A stretch of DNA of 64,000 nt, taken from positions 1 to 64,000 of the forward strand of contig NZ_WIND01000011.1 in NCBI RefSeq assembly GCF_009697225.1, in the 5' to 3' direction. The notes under the pieces were generated by a model. That model saw only the letters and a program-made list of their open reading frames with translations. It was not told the origin of the DNA and ran no database searches. Origin of the DNA: Halovulum marinum. Lineage in GTDB: Bacteria > Pseudomonadota > Alphaproteobacteria > Rhodobacterales > Rhodobacteraceae. Of this stretch, positions 30,249-38,583 are shown one piece after another (the stretch's first letter is position 1; each line of letters opens with the position of its first letter). The position numbers and the translations under genes are program-made.

Positions 30249-33200
30249 TCAGCCGCTGAGGTAGTTGGTCACGATCATGAAGTCCTCCATCGCCGTGCCG
30301 ATCTGCCCGACCTCCCTGTCGACGACGACGTGGATGTAGCTTCGCGTCTCGGGCGCGTCGGGGTCCGGCCGGCGCTCGGCGCTGTGCACGGTCAGCTCCA
30401 GGAAATCGCCGTCGGCCAGCGCCAGCACCGCGGTCGAGCGGACGTGGACCGCGGTCAGCGCGGACAGCTTGCCAGCCTGCGCGGGCGGCAGGTCCACCCG
30501 CAGGTTGCGCTCGCCCATCGGCGTGAACCGCGCGTCGCGGCCGGCCGGGAACATCCGCCGCTCGGCGCGCTGGCGCTCGTTCTCGCGGATGTAGGGCTCC
30601 ATCGAGGCGCCGTCGCCATGGGGCAGCACCACGACGTCGGTCAGGTCCATGGTGGCGATCTCGGCGGTGGGAACCTTGACGAACAGGCTGACGAAGGCGG
30701 TCTCGCTGGTGGTGTCCAGCTGGTAGGACGACAGGTCGAAGCGCAGATCGACGATCTGCCAGCTTTCGTTGATCCAGGCCTGCCGCGTCGGCCAGACGTC
30801 GTCGAACTCCTCGGTGCCGTGCTCGTAGGTCACCCGCAGGAACACGTTCAGCGGCCCCGGATAGCTGGAGCGGGCCAGCAGCGACAGGTCGATCTCGTTC
30901 TCCATCAGCCGGCCGACGTCCATCATCCGCTGCGCCAGGAAACAGTAGCCCTCGGGGTCGGGGCGGGCGTTGTCCAGCCGCAGGTAGGTGGCGGTGCGGC
31001 TGCGGGTCAGCGGGAACAGGGCGTTGTCCCGTTCCTGGCTGGCGATCAGCGCGCCGCGGCGCCGCGACGACGGGATCAGCCAGTCGTTGGCGATGTACTG
31101 GTAGGGGTCCACGCCCTCGTGCCGGGTGCCCAGCGACCAGAACTCGAACGCGCCGTTGGTGACGGCGTTGCGCTGCCGCCCGACGTTCTGGCCGCGCCGC
31201 TCGTGACGCGCCAGCAGCGTGTGCATCTGCCGCAGCAGGGTGTCGTCCGGGGTGATGCCGTTGCGCTCCATGAAGGCCAGCGCCTCGCGCACACGGCCAT
31301 AGGCGGCCAGCAGCTTGACCACCAGCTCGCAGGCCTCGGGGCTGTTCGGGCGGTAGCGCAGGCTGGACAGCTGGGCCTCGAGGTCGGCGTGCCGCCGGCG
31401 CTCGACACTCTGTTCGTTCCAGTAGACGTATTCGCGCTCGACCGCGGTGAAAAAGCCGACCCGCATGATGCCGCGCATCTGCGCCAGGTCGAGCAGCCGG
31501 TGGCTGTCGAACAGCGGCGCGACGCCGCGCAGCTGGTTGATGATGTACTTGCCCGAGTTGAGCTCCTTCATCATGCTCTCGTCGTCGGCGCGGTAGTCGA
31601 AGACCAGCTCGGGCACCAGCTGCATCCGTGCGCCGGACATGAAGGCGCGGTTGAAGAACTCGTAGTCCTCGCAGCCCTGGGCGTATTCCTCGGTGAAGCC
31701 GCCGACGCGCTCGAAGATGCCGCGGCTGACCAGCGCGTTGGCGTCGCCGTAGGTGTTGCCGAACAGCGCCAGCGGCAGCGACGGGCCGACCGGCAGGTAC
31801 AAATCGTACACCAGGCGGTCGTCGCCGGCGGTGCGGAACAGCCGCGAGACGGTGTTCAGCACGTCGGCGCCGGTCGCCACCGCGACCTTGACGAAGGTCT
31901 CGACCTCGTTCGGCAGGGCGAAGTTGTCGTCGTCCATGAACAGGAAGTAGTCGCCGCGCGCGTGGCTGACGCCGAAGTTGCGCGCCGCGCCCAGATAGCG
32001 GTTCTCCTGCCGGTGAAGCTGCACCCGGCTGTCGCCGGCTTCGGCGACCAGCGCCTCGGCGGCGCGGAAATCCTGCGACCGGCTGCCGTCGTCGACGACG
32101 ATGACCTCGAGGTTGCGCCAGGTCTGCGCCAGCACGCTGGCCAGCGCCGCCGCCAGGGTGGTGGGGCGGTTGTGGTGCACCAGGATCACCGACACCAGCG
32201 GCTCGGCCGGGGCAGGGGCAGGGGCTTGGGCAGGGGCAGGAGCTTGGGCCGGCGCAGGTACATCCGCCTCGCCGACCGAGCGCCGGGTGAGATCGTCGAT
32301 CGAGACGGTCTTGCCCCAGGGCTCGACCGGCGCGGCCGGCGCCGACAGGTCCGACAGCAGGCGGTCCCATGCCTCGCCGGCGCGCAGGTGCGTGCCGGCG
32401 ACGGCGCCGATCACCATGCCCTTGTCCAGCGCCTCGGCGATGCGCCGGGCCAGCTGGTTCGCCCGCGGCTCGACCAGCAGCGCGTCACGCTCGGGCGCGG
32501 CGGGCAGCGTCGCCAGCGCGCCGCGGTTCGAGAACAGCGTCGGCACTCCGAAACTGAGGCATTCATAGGCGGTCAGGCCGAACGACTCGTCCATCGACGG
32601 CACCACCGTCAGCGGCCGGTTGTTGACCAGATAGCGGATCGCCGCCTCGTGGTCGCAGTTGTTCAGGAACTGGATCTCGCAGTCCCAGTCCTGCGCGTAC
32701 TCCAGCACCGTGCTGGCCGAGTTCCGGTCCGAGTTGGTGCACAGCGCGCCCAGGAAGGTGATCTTCTTCGGCAGCGTCAGCCGGTTCTTGTGCAGGTACT
32801 TGACGGCGTCGAGAAAGGTGAAGAAGCCCTTGCGGATTTCCAGCCGGCCGAAATAGGCGACCTCGTCGATGCCGGTGACCAGATCGCCCTGCCGCAGCCC
32901 GGTGTGCAGGTCCAGCCGGTCGGGCAGGATGTTGCTGATCGCGCGGGTGTCGGCGGGCAGCGTCCAGCCCTGCTCGGCGCACCAGTCGAGGATGTGCTGG
33001 CTGGGCGCGACGACGAAGTCGGAATACTCGGCCTGCTTGCGCTCCATCTCGTAGAGCGTGATGTCCTCGGCCTCGGTGCCGACCATGTTCAGCGTCCGCG
33101 CCCATTCCGACGGCCCGTGCACCACCGTGCCCAGCCGGGTGCCGGCAAAGCCCAGACCAAGCTGCCGGGTCAGCGCGGTGTAGTAGCCCAGCCCAAGGTA

Positions 33201-33509
33201 GTCGTGGAAGAAGATGACGTCGAAGTCCCCGTCCCGGGCCTGCAGGTATTCCTTTACCGCGAACGCGCGCTTCTGGATGTTGTCGCGCGGGTAGAAGGTG
33301 TCGAACTCGGCGCGGACGAAGCGGATGTTTCGCGCGGCGTAGTACTCCTCCCAGCGCGGCGCCTCGTCGGGGTCGAGGTCGGGGTGCACGTACAGGACGG
33401 TGACCTCGTGCTCGCGTGCGTGGTGTTCGGCCTGACCGGCAAGCGCGGTCGCGATTCCACCCCCCGTGAACGGCCCCAGGATCTCCAGGGCCACGAAGCA
33501 AATCCGCAT
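30249..33509 (-). CDS. Giant glycosyltransferase, GT4-linker-GT2-beta domain
   Basis: The 1086-residue product starts with a GT4 domain (FVALEILGPFTGGGIATAL, YFGRLEIRKGFFTFLDAV, and PSMDESFGLTAYECLSFGVP near residue 315). An Ala-Pro-Gln linker at about 416-435 leads to a GT2 domain (VSVILVHHNRPTTLAAAL, DDDN metal site, GCEDYEFFNRAF). A C-terminal region of about 390 residues contains NGAFEFWSLGT, which resembles the first strand of carbohydrate-binding beta-sandwiches. A good RBS (AAGGGAAAG) precedes the ATG at 33509. Module order is the reverse of the 900-residue protein downstream. The likely role is sequential addition of two sugars in a repeat unit. Confidence 0.85.
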   Translation of the reverse strand: MRICFVALEILGPFTGGGIATALAGQAEHHAREHEVTVLYVHPDLDPDEAPRWEEYYAARNIRFVRAEFDTFYPRDNIQKRAFAVKEYLQARDGDFDVIFFHDYLGLGYYTALTRQLGLGFAGTRLGTVVHGPSEWARTLNMVGTEAEDITLYEMERKQAEYSDFVVAPSQHILDWCAEQGWTLPADTRAISNILPDRLDLHTGLRQGDLVTGIDEVAYFGRLEIRKGFFTFLDAVKYLHKNRLTLPKKITFLGALCTNSDRNSASTVLEYAQDWDCEIQFLNNCDHEAAIRYLVNNRPLTVVPSMDESFGLTAYECLSFGVPTLFSNRGALATLPAAPERDALLVEPRANQLARRIAEALDKGMVIGAVAGTHLRAGEAWDRLLSDLSAPAAPVEPWGKTVSIDDLTRRSVGEADVPAPAQAPAPAQAPAPAPAEPLVSVILVHHNRPTTLAAALASVLAQTWRNLEVIVVDDGSRSQDFRAAEALVAEAGDSRVQLHRQENRYLGAARNFGVSHARGDYFLFMDDDNFALPNEVETFVKVAVATGADVLNTVSRLFRTAGDDRLVYDLYLPVGPSLPLALFGNTYGDANALVSRGIFERVGGFTEEYAQGCEDYEFFNRAFMSGARMQLVPELVFDYRADDESMMKELNSGKYIINQLRGVAPLFDSHRLLDLAQMRGIMRVGFFTAVEREYVYWNEQSVERRRHADLEAQLSSLRYRPNSPEACELVVKLLAAYGRVREALAFMERNGITPDDTLLRQMHTLLARHERRGQNVGRQRNAVTNGAFEFWSLGTRHEGVDPYQYIANDWLIPSSRRRGALIASQERDNALFPLTRSRTATYLRLDNARPDPEGYCFLAQRMMDVGRLMENEIDLSLLARSSYPGPLNVFLRVTYEHGTEEFDDVWPTRQAWINESWQIVDLRFDLSSYQLDTTSETAFVSLFVKVPTAEIATMDLTDVVVLPHGDGASMEPYIRENERQRAERRMFPAGRDARFTPMGERNLRVDLPPAQAGKLSALTAVHVRSTAVLALADGDFLELTVHSAERRPDPDAPETRSYIHVVVDREVGQIGTAMEDFMIVTNYLSG

Positions 33510-33675
33510 GAAGCTTTCCCTTTTCGCCCCGGCCGGAGTGACCGGGCCACCTGTCGTCGAAACCGGGCGCCGTGCCGGCCGGTCCCGTATGCGACAGGCA
33601 GGGCCGGTTTTCCACCCTTTTGGGGACCGCCCGGCCAACCTGCGTCAACCCGCCCGTGCGCGGCGCGTGGCGGGA

Positions 33676-34269
33676 TCACGTCAGGCGGTGATACAGCTCG
33701 TAGTCGCGGGCGAAGGCGCGTTCCAGCCGCATCTGCGCGTCGACCGAGATCACCACGTCGACCCGGGGCGAGACGTTCATCTGCCGGAACTCGAACGGCC
33801 GCTGGAACCGTTCGCCGAGGAAGCGGTAGAAGGCGTCGATGTCGTCGTATCGGAACAGGTGATCGACCCGGACCTCGCCGTCCTCGTCGCGCAGGAAATC
33901 GTACTGCGTGCCGATGTAGTGGGTGAACACCGGCTTCTCGTCCGCCAGGAAGCCGTCGACGAAGGTTTCGAAGTCGATGTCGCGGGTGGACATCCCGGGC
34001 GACTCGCCGTCGCGCTGGCGATAGCGGTACCACGACCGGATCCAGTCCATCGGGTGACGCATGACCGCGCACAGATCCGGCGGCGGCACGTTGATGTGCT
34101 GCAGCAACGGACCGAGCAGCGCCCGGTACTCGCGCACGTTCAGATGCTTGGCGTGGGCCGTGCCCTGAAGCACGACGCTGGACACGGGCCGCAGCTGATC
34201 CTCGATCGCGGTGGAGCCGGTCTTGGGTCCGGCCAGATAGCACAGCCGGGCAGGAAACGATATCAGCAC
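33676..34269 (-). CDS. Sulfotransferase-family protein
   Basis: The 197-residue product has a PAPS 5'-phosphosulfate loop-like motif, LAGPKTGSTAIED, at residues 12-24 and a 3'-phosphate-binding motif, VMRHPMDWIRSWYRYRQR, near 68. This fits a small cytosolic carbohydrate sulfotransferase, which moves sulfate from PAPS to a sugar hydroxyl. It is one of three sulfotransferase-like genes in the cluster; the other two have different loop sequences. It lies 166 bases upstream of the giant glycosyltransferase gene on the same strand. The acceptor is unknown. Confidence 0.78.
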   Translation of the reverse strand: MLISFPARLCYLAGPKTGSTAIEDQLRPVSSVVLQGTAHAKHLNVREYRALLGPLLQHINVPPPDLCAVMRHPMDWIRSWYRYRQRDGESPGMSTRDIDFETFVDGFLADEKPVFTHYIGTQYDFLRDEDGEVRVDHLFRYDDIDAFYRFLGERFQRPFEFRQMNVSPRVDVVISVDAQMRLERAFARDYELYHRLT

Positions 34270-34496
34270 TCTTGGTCTTTCCGACCCCGCCGCGGCAGGC
34301 CATTGCTTTTCTTGTTGACGACCCGGCGATCGGGCCTCCTCCCGCCGGCAAGGTTAACGGTTTTGCGACGACCGACCAAGCGGTTCGTGCGCATGCAAAT
34401 TGTTACCGGGAAGAAAAGCCGGAAGAGTCCGGATCCAGGGCGCGGGACCAGTCGGCGCCGCTCGGGCGGAAGGCGGACCGCTTTGTCCGGCCGGTG
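34270..34496. other. Gap between sulfotransferase and tRNA-Arg
   Basis: No gene is supported. The part from about 34348 to 34420 is less GC-rich than its surroundings and contains TTGTTA- and TTTTG-like stretches, so it could hold the promoter of the minus-strand sulfotransferase. It is also where an element integrated at the tRNA 3' end would lie, but no integrase or direct repeat was seen. Confidence 0.3.
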
Positions 34497-34573
34497 TGGT
34501 GACCCCGACAGGATTCGAACCTGTAACCTGCCCCTTAGGAGGGGGCTGCTCTATCCGATTGAGCCACGGGGCC
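34497..34573 (-). tRNA. tRNA-Arg (anticodon CCT)
   Basis: The minus strand folds into a complete cloverleaf. The acceptor stem GGCCCCG pairs with CGGGGTC (one G-T pair). The D arm is GCTC/GAGC, the anticodon stem GCCCC/GGGGC encloses loop CTCCTAA with anticodon CCT, and the T arm is ACAGG TTCGAAT CCTGT. The discriminator is A and the CCA end is encoded at 34497-34499. It reads AGG arginine codons. Confidence 0.95.
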
Positions 34574-34624
34574 GCCGCCCCCGGCATACCCCGTGGCCAC
34601 AGGCGTGAAAACCCTGAAAAACCC

Positions 34625-35293
34625 TCAGCCGCGGCCCTGGAGCACCACCCGGGCGGTGCGCAGAAGGATCCGCAGGTCCAGCCACAGCGACAGCGTGTGC
34701 GCGTACTGCATGTCAAAGGCGGCGCGCTGCGACAGGGTCAGTGCGTTGCGGCCGCTGACCTGCCACAGCCCGGTGATGCCCGGCAGCACGTGCAGATAGG
34801 CCTGCCGCGCGGCGCCGTAGTCCTGCAGTTCCTCGGCGGTCAGCGGGCGCGGGCCGACCAGCGACATCTCTCCGCGCAGCACGTTCAGCAGTTGGGGCAA
34901 CTCGTCCAGGCTGGTGCGGCGCAGCAGCCGGCCCAGCCGGGTGATGCGCGGATCGTCGGTCAGCTTGCGGTAGCGGCGCCATTGCTCGGCGGCGTGCGGG
35001 TCGGCCTGCAGCCGGCGCACCAGCGCTGCATCGGCGTCGCGGACCATCGTGCGCAGCTTCCAGCAGGTGAAGCGGCGACCGTCGCGGCCCACCCGGACAT
35101 GGCCGTAGAACGGCGCGCCGGCGATCATCCCCGGCAGCGCCAGCAGCAGAACGACCGGAACGATCAGCGGCGCCAAGGTCGCCAGCAGCAACAGGTCGAA
35201 CAGTCGTTTCAGGCCACGGCGGTAGCGGTCCGATGTCGACGCCACCCCGGTGGCGGCTGGGTAAAGGGGATAGGTACTCTGGATCGGGGGCAT
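34625..35293 (-). CDS. Priming sugar transferase (bacterial sugar transferase family)
   Basis: The 222-residue product is a monotopic phosphoglycosyl transferase that starts a polysaccharide repeat by moving sugar 1-phosphate to undecaprenyl phosphate. After a short N-terminal tail, RRGLKRLFDLLLLATLAPLI forms the re-entrant membrane helix; KLRTMVRDAD, TSLDELPQLLNVLRGEMSLV and GPRP are the catalytic core motifs. It lacks the extra N-terminal membrane region of WbaP-type enzymes and so is of the short ExoY/EpsL type. The ATG at 35293 was chosen over one 32 codons upstream, which lies in AT-rich regulatory DNA. It is divergent from the co-polymerase gene. Confidence 0.92.
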   Translation of the reverse strand: MPPIQSTYPLYPAATGVASTSDRYRRGLKRLFDLLLLATLAPLIVPVVLLLALPGMIAGAPFYGHVRVGRDGRRFTCWKLRTMVRDADAALVRRLQADPHAAEQWRRYRKLTDDPRITRLGRLLRRTSLDELPQLLNVLRGEMSLVGPRPLTAEELQDYGAARQAYLHVLPGITGLWQVSGRNALTLSQRAAFDMQYAHTLSLWLDLRILLRTARVVLQGRG

Positions 35294-35345
35294 CACTGTA
35301 CGACTCCGGCGACTTGGGGGAGGGCCGATCTGTTGAACTCGGTAC

Positions 35346-35430
35346 GGTGAAGATTTTGGAAACTGCTTAACAAACTCCAAATTTAACATTAATTAATCAC
35401 ACAATATTTCATTAACTGTTGGTTTACCTT
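35346..35430. promoter_or_regulatory. AT-rich divergent control region
   Basis: This stretch is strikingly AT-rich in an otherwise very GC-rich window, with four TTAA sites (35367, 35383, 35389, 35393) and another at 35412. It lies between the divergent priming transferase and co-polymerase genes, so it probably contains both promoters. Alphaproteobacterial exopolysaccharide genes are often controlled by MucR/Ros proteins, which bind AT-rich DNA. No exact -35/-10 pair or spaced CtrA box could be assigned. Confidence 0.5.
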
Positions 35431-35450
35431 GAGCCCGCACTCTGTGCGCC

Positions 35451-37307
35451 ATGACGCGCCTGTCGCCGATCCCCGTGCCCGTTGCGCCGCCGCCGGCGGA
35501 CGCCCCCGGTTTCGCCGGGCTGGCGACGCTGTGGCGCGGCCGCTGGACGATCCTCGCGGTCGCCCTGCTGGCGGTGCTGCTGGGCGGGGTCTACGGCTAT
35601 CGCATGGCGCCGCCGGTCTACCGCACCCATGCCACGCTGATGCTGCTGCCGTACGATCCCGAAGTGATCGACCTGGGCCGGGTGGTGCCGGCCCTGGGCC
35701 GGGACGAGCAGGTGCTGAACACCCAGGCGCAGGTGCTGAAGTCGCGGCTGCTGGTCGGCCAGCTGGTCGCCCGGCTGAAGCTGATCGAGGACCCCGAGTT
35801 CAACGCCGCGCTGCGCCCCGAACCGGCGTTCTCGCTGCGGCGGACGGTGCGGCGCCGGCTGGAGGAGCTTGCCGTGCTGCCGCCGCCGGCGGCCGCCGCC
35901 GACCGGCCGGGCGCGGCGCTGGATGCGACGATCAACGCGGTGATCCGGCGCCTGCGGGTCGACATCGCCCCCGACAGCCTGGTGTTCGCGGTCTCGATCG
36001 GCACCCGCGACGCGGCCAAGAGCGCGCGGATCGTGAACACGCTGGCCGAGCTTTACATCCAGGACCAGGTCGCCGGGAAGCTGGCGGCGACCGACCGCGC
36101 CACCGCCTGGCTCACCGACCGCGTGCTCGGCCTGAAGCGGCAGCTCGAGGATGCCGAGGCGCTGGCGCGCTCGGCCCGCGCCGCGCGCGGCCTGCACAGC
36201 GCCGCCGACCTGGCCGAGATGGAACGGCGCCTGGCGGCGCTGCGCGAGCTGCGCGACGACACCGCGCCGGGCGACCCGCGCCGCGCCGCGCTGGAGGCGG
36301 ACGCGCGGGCGCTGGAGGCGCAGGTGCAGCAGGCGTCGCGCGACCTGGTCACGGTGCGCCAGCTGGAGCGTGACGCCGAGGCCAAGCGGCTGCTGTACGA
36401 AAGCTATCTGACGCGGCTGCAGGAAACCTCGCTGCAGCCCGGCGCGCACGAGCCGGACGCGCGGGTGCTGTCGCCGGCGGTGGTGCCGCTGTTCCCGGCG
36501 TCGCCGAAGCCGATGCTGATCCTGGCGCTGGCGCTGATCCTGGGCGCCGGGGCCGGCGGGCTGGCGGTGCTGGCGCAGGAGGAACTGCGGCTGCGGGTCC
36601 GGGACGCCGACGAGGCGCGGCACCTGACCGGGCTGCCGGTGCTGGCGGTGATCCCCGAGGCGCCCGCCGGCCGCGATCCGCTGGATGCGCTGACCCGCAA
36701 CCCCGACAGCCCGTTGTCGGCGGCGGTGCGCGACCTGCGCGCCGGGCTGGTGCTGAGCACGGTCGACACGCCGCAGGTGGTGCTGCTGACCGGCAGCCGC
36801 CGCGGCGACGGCACTTCCACGCTGGCGCTGATGCTGGCGCAGACGCTCGCCGCCTGGGACAGGCGCGTGCTGCTGATCGAGGCCGACAGCCGGCACGGCG
36901 CACTGGCCGCGCGCGCCGGCGGCGGACCGCGCCGCGGCGTGCTGTCGGTTCTGGCCGAGCTGACGCCGTTCGAGGCGGCCTGCCTGCGCCTGCCCGGCAC
37001 CGATGTCGACGCGCTGGTGGCCGAACCGGTGACGGCCAACGGCGCGGACCTGTTCGGCTCGGGGCGGTTCGCGCGGCTGATCGACGGGCTGCGCGATCGC
37101 TACGACCACATCGTGATCGACGCGCCGCCGGTGCTGGACACCGCCGACGCCCGCGGCCTGGCGCCGGCCTGCGACGCGCTGATCTACGCCGTGCGCGCGC
37201 GCGCGACGCGGCGGGCGCATCTGCGGCGAGGGCTGGCGAAGCTGGCGGGGATCGGCCCGCCGGTCACCGGCCTGGTGCTGACCCGGGCACGCAGCCGTGA
37301 CGCCTGA
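35451..37307 (+). CDS. Wzc/ExoP-like polysaccharide co-polymerase with degenerate kinase domain
   Basis: The 618-residue product has a Wzz-type N-terminal domain with a membrane helix (about 32-52), a periplasmic coiled-coil section, a second helix near 350-370 following the Pro-rich PLFPASPKPM motif, and a cytoplasmic BY-kinase-like ATPase domain from 440. The ATP loop reads GSRRGDGTSTLA, so T455 replaces the expected lysine. The A' motif is LIEADSRHG, and Walker B DHIVIDAPPVL is intact. There is no C-terminal tyrosine cluster. It probably controls chain length and export but may not autophosphorylate. Confidence 0.85.
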   Translation: MTRLSPIPVPVAPPPADAPGFAGLATLWRGRWTILAVALLAVLLGGVYGYRMAPPVYRTHATLMLLPYDPEVIDLGRVVPALGRDEQVLNTQAQVLKSRLLVGQLVARLKLIEDPEFNAALRPEPAFSLRRTVRRRLEELAVLPPPAAAADRPGAALDATINAVIRRLRVDIAPDSLVFAVSIGTRDAAKSARIVNTLAELYIQDQVAGKLAATDRATAWLTDRVLGLKRQLEDAEALARSARAARGLHSAADLAEMERRLAALRELRDDTAPGDPRRAALEADARALEAQVQQASRDLVTVRQLERDAEAKRLLYESYLTRLQETSLQPGAHEPDARVLSPAVVPLFPASPKPMLILALALILGAGAGGLAVLAQEELRLRVRDADEARHLTGLPVLAVIPEAPAGRDPLDALTRNPDSPLSAAVRDLRAGLVLSTVDTPQVVLLTGSRRGDGTSTLALMLAQTLAAWDRRVLLIEADSRHGALAARAGGGPRRGVLSVLAELTPFEAACLRLPGTDVDALVAEPVTANGADLFGSGRFARLIDGLRDRYDHIVIDAPPVLDTADARGLAPACDALIYAVRARATRRAHLRRGLAKLAGIGPPVTGLVLTRARSRDA

Positions 37308-38583
37308 GTGGCGCCGCGCCGCGCTGTCCGCGGCGATGGGCGCGGCGCAGGGCGTGGCGGCGGCCGCCGGGGCGCTGGCGGCGTTGCTTCTGTCGCGGCA
37401 GATGGGCGCGGCCGGGTTCGGGCAGGCGATGCTGCTGGTCTCGGCGGCGACGCTGGGCGCGGTGGTCGCGGGCGCCAACCTCGAGGGGGCGGCGATCCGG
37501 GTGCTGAACTCCGGGCCGGCGTGGCACCGCGCCGCCTTCGTCCGTTTCAACAGTCGCGTCATCGCGCTTGGCAGCGGTCTGATCATGCTGGTCTGCGCCG
37601 CCGCGTGGCGGCTGGACGCGGTATCGGCGCCGGCGGCGCTGGCGCTGGCCGCCGCGGCCCCGGCGCTTGCGCTGCTGCGGGCCACCGCCCGGCAGGGCGC
37701 GGCGCTGGGCGCACCGGGCGGCGCGGTGGCGGTGCGGATCCTGGCACGGCCGCTGGCCTTTCTGGCGTTCGCCGGGCTGTGCCTGGCGCTGTCGCTTCGG
37801 CCGCCGGACTGGGCGCTCGCCGCGCTGCTGGCGGCGGCATGCGGTGTCGGTGTCCTGCTGCAGCGGCGGGTGCTGCGGCCGGTGTTTCGCGCGCTGCCGC
37901 CGGCGCCCCGGGCGATGCCCGGGAGCGAAACGCGCGGCTGGCTGCGGATCGGGCTGGTACTGGCGCCGTCGCTTCTGGTGCAGGAAATGTTCCGCGACCT
38001 GGTGCTGGTCAGCGCCGCCCCGGTGCTGGCCGCGCCGCAGCTGGGCCTGCTGGCGCTGGCGCTGACGCTGGCGGCGCTGCCGGGGCTTGCGGTCGCGGCG
38101 GTCGAGATCGCCACCGGCCCGCGCATCGCCCGGCTGGCGGCCGCCGGCGCGGCCGGGCTGCCCGCCGCGCTGGCCGAGGCGGCGCGGCTGCGGCTGCTGG
38201 GTCTGGGCCTCGCGCTGCCCGGGCTGGCGCTGGTCCTCGCGCCCGCGCTGCAGCTGGCCGGCGCCACCGGCGGGCACGCGCTGGTCTGGGCGCTGGCGGC
38301 GGTGCCGGCGCTGCGGGCGCTGCTGGGCAACCCGGCGCTGCTGCTGACGGCAGCGGGCCACGCGGCGACGGTCGGCGGTCTGTCGGCGGTCGCCGCCGCG
38401 CTGACCGGGACCGCGGTCGCCGGCGGCGCGATCGCCTGGGGCACGGGCGGCGCGGTCGCCGGGGCCGTGGCCGGGGCCGGTGCCGCCCAGGCGCTGATGT
38501 GGGGCGCCTGCCTGCGCCGGACCGGTCAGGACTGCTCGGCGCGCGCGGCGCTCATGCCGGGGCGCCGCTTGGTCCGGATCTGA
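37297..38583 (+). CDS. Wzx-like polysaccharide flippase
   Basis: The 428-residue product is almost wholly hydrophobic, with about 11-12 membrane helices and the early RQMGAAGFGQAMLLVSAATL segment typical of the polysaccharide-specific transport branch of MOP flippases. It should translocate undecaprenyl-linked repeat units to the periplasm. The GTG start at 37297 overlaps the end of the co-polymerase gene by 11 bases. Its 3' end overlaps the convergent sulfotransferase gene by 32 bases. The sequence is very Ala/Leu-rich and weakly conserved, so the assignment relies on topology and context. Confidence 0.7.
   Translation: MTPEWRRAALSAAMGAAQGVAAAAGALAALLLSRQMGAAGFGQAMLLVSAATLGAVVAGANLEGAAIRVLNSGPAWHRAAFVRFNSRVIALGSGLIMLVCAAAWRLDAVSAPAALALAAAAPALALLRATARQGAALGAPGGAVAVRILARPLAFLAFAGLCLALSLRPPDWALAALLAAACGVGVLLQRRVLRPVFRALPPAPRAMPGSETRGWLRIGLVLAPSLLVQEMFRDLVLVSAAPVLAAPQLGLLALALTLAALPGLAVAAVEIATGPRIARLAAAGAAGLPAALAEAARLRLLGLGLALPGLALVLAPALQLAGATGGHALVWALAAVPALRALLGNPALLLTAAGHAATVGGLSAVAAALTGTAVAGGAIAWGTGGAVAGAVAGAGAAQALMWGACLRRTGQDCSARAALMPGRRLVRI

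Noticed and set aside
32205-32262. CRISPR-like or mobile repeat
   Set aside because: The repetitive DNA simply encodes an Ala-Pro-Gln linker in a glycosyltransferase; there are no spacers.
30330-33926. 1198-codon plus-strand open frame
   Set aside because: It is antisense to the giant glycosyltransferase, which has clear motifs; the shadow has none.
35367-35415. Consensus CtrA binding site in the AT-rich island
   Set aside because: Several TTAA sites occur but none are spaced by exactly seven bases.
35424-38444. 1006-codon minus-strand open frame
   Set aside because: Antisense to the co-polymerase and flippase genes; Ser/Ala/Arg-rich without motifs.
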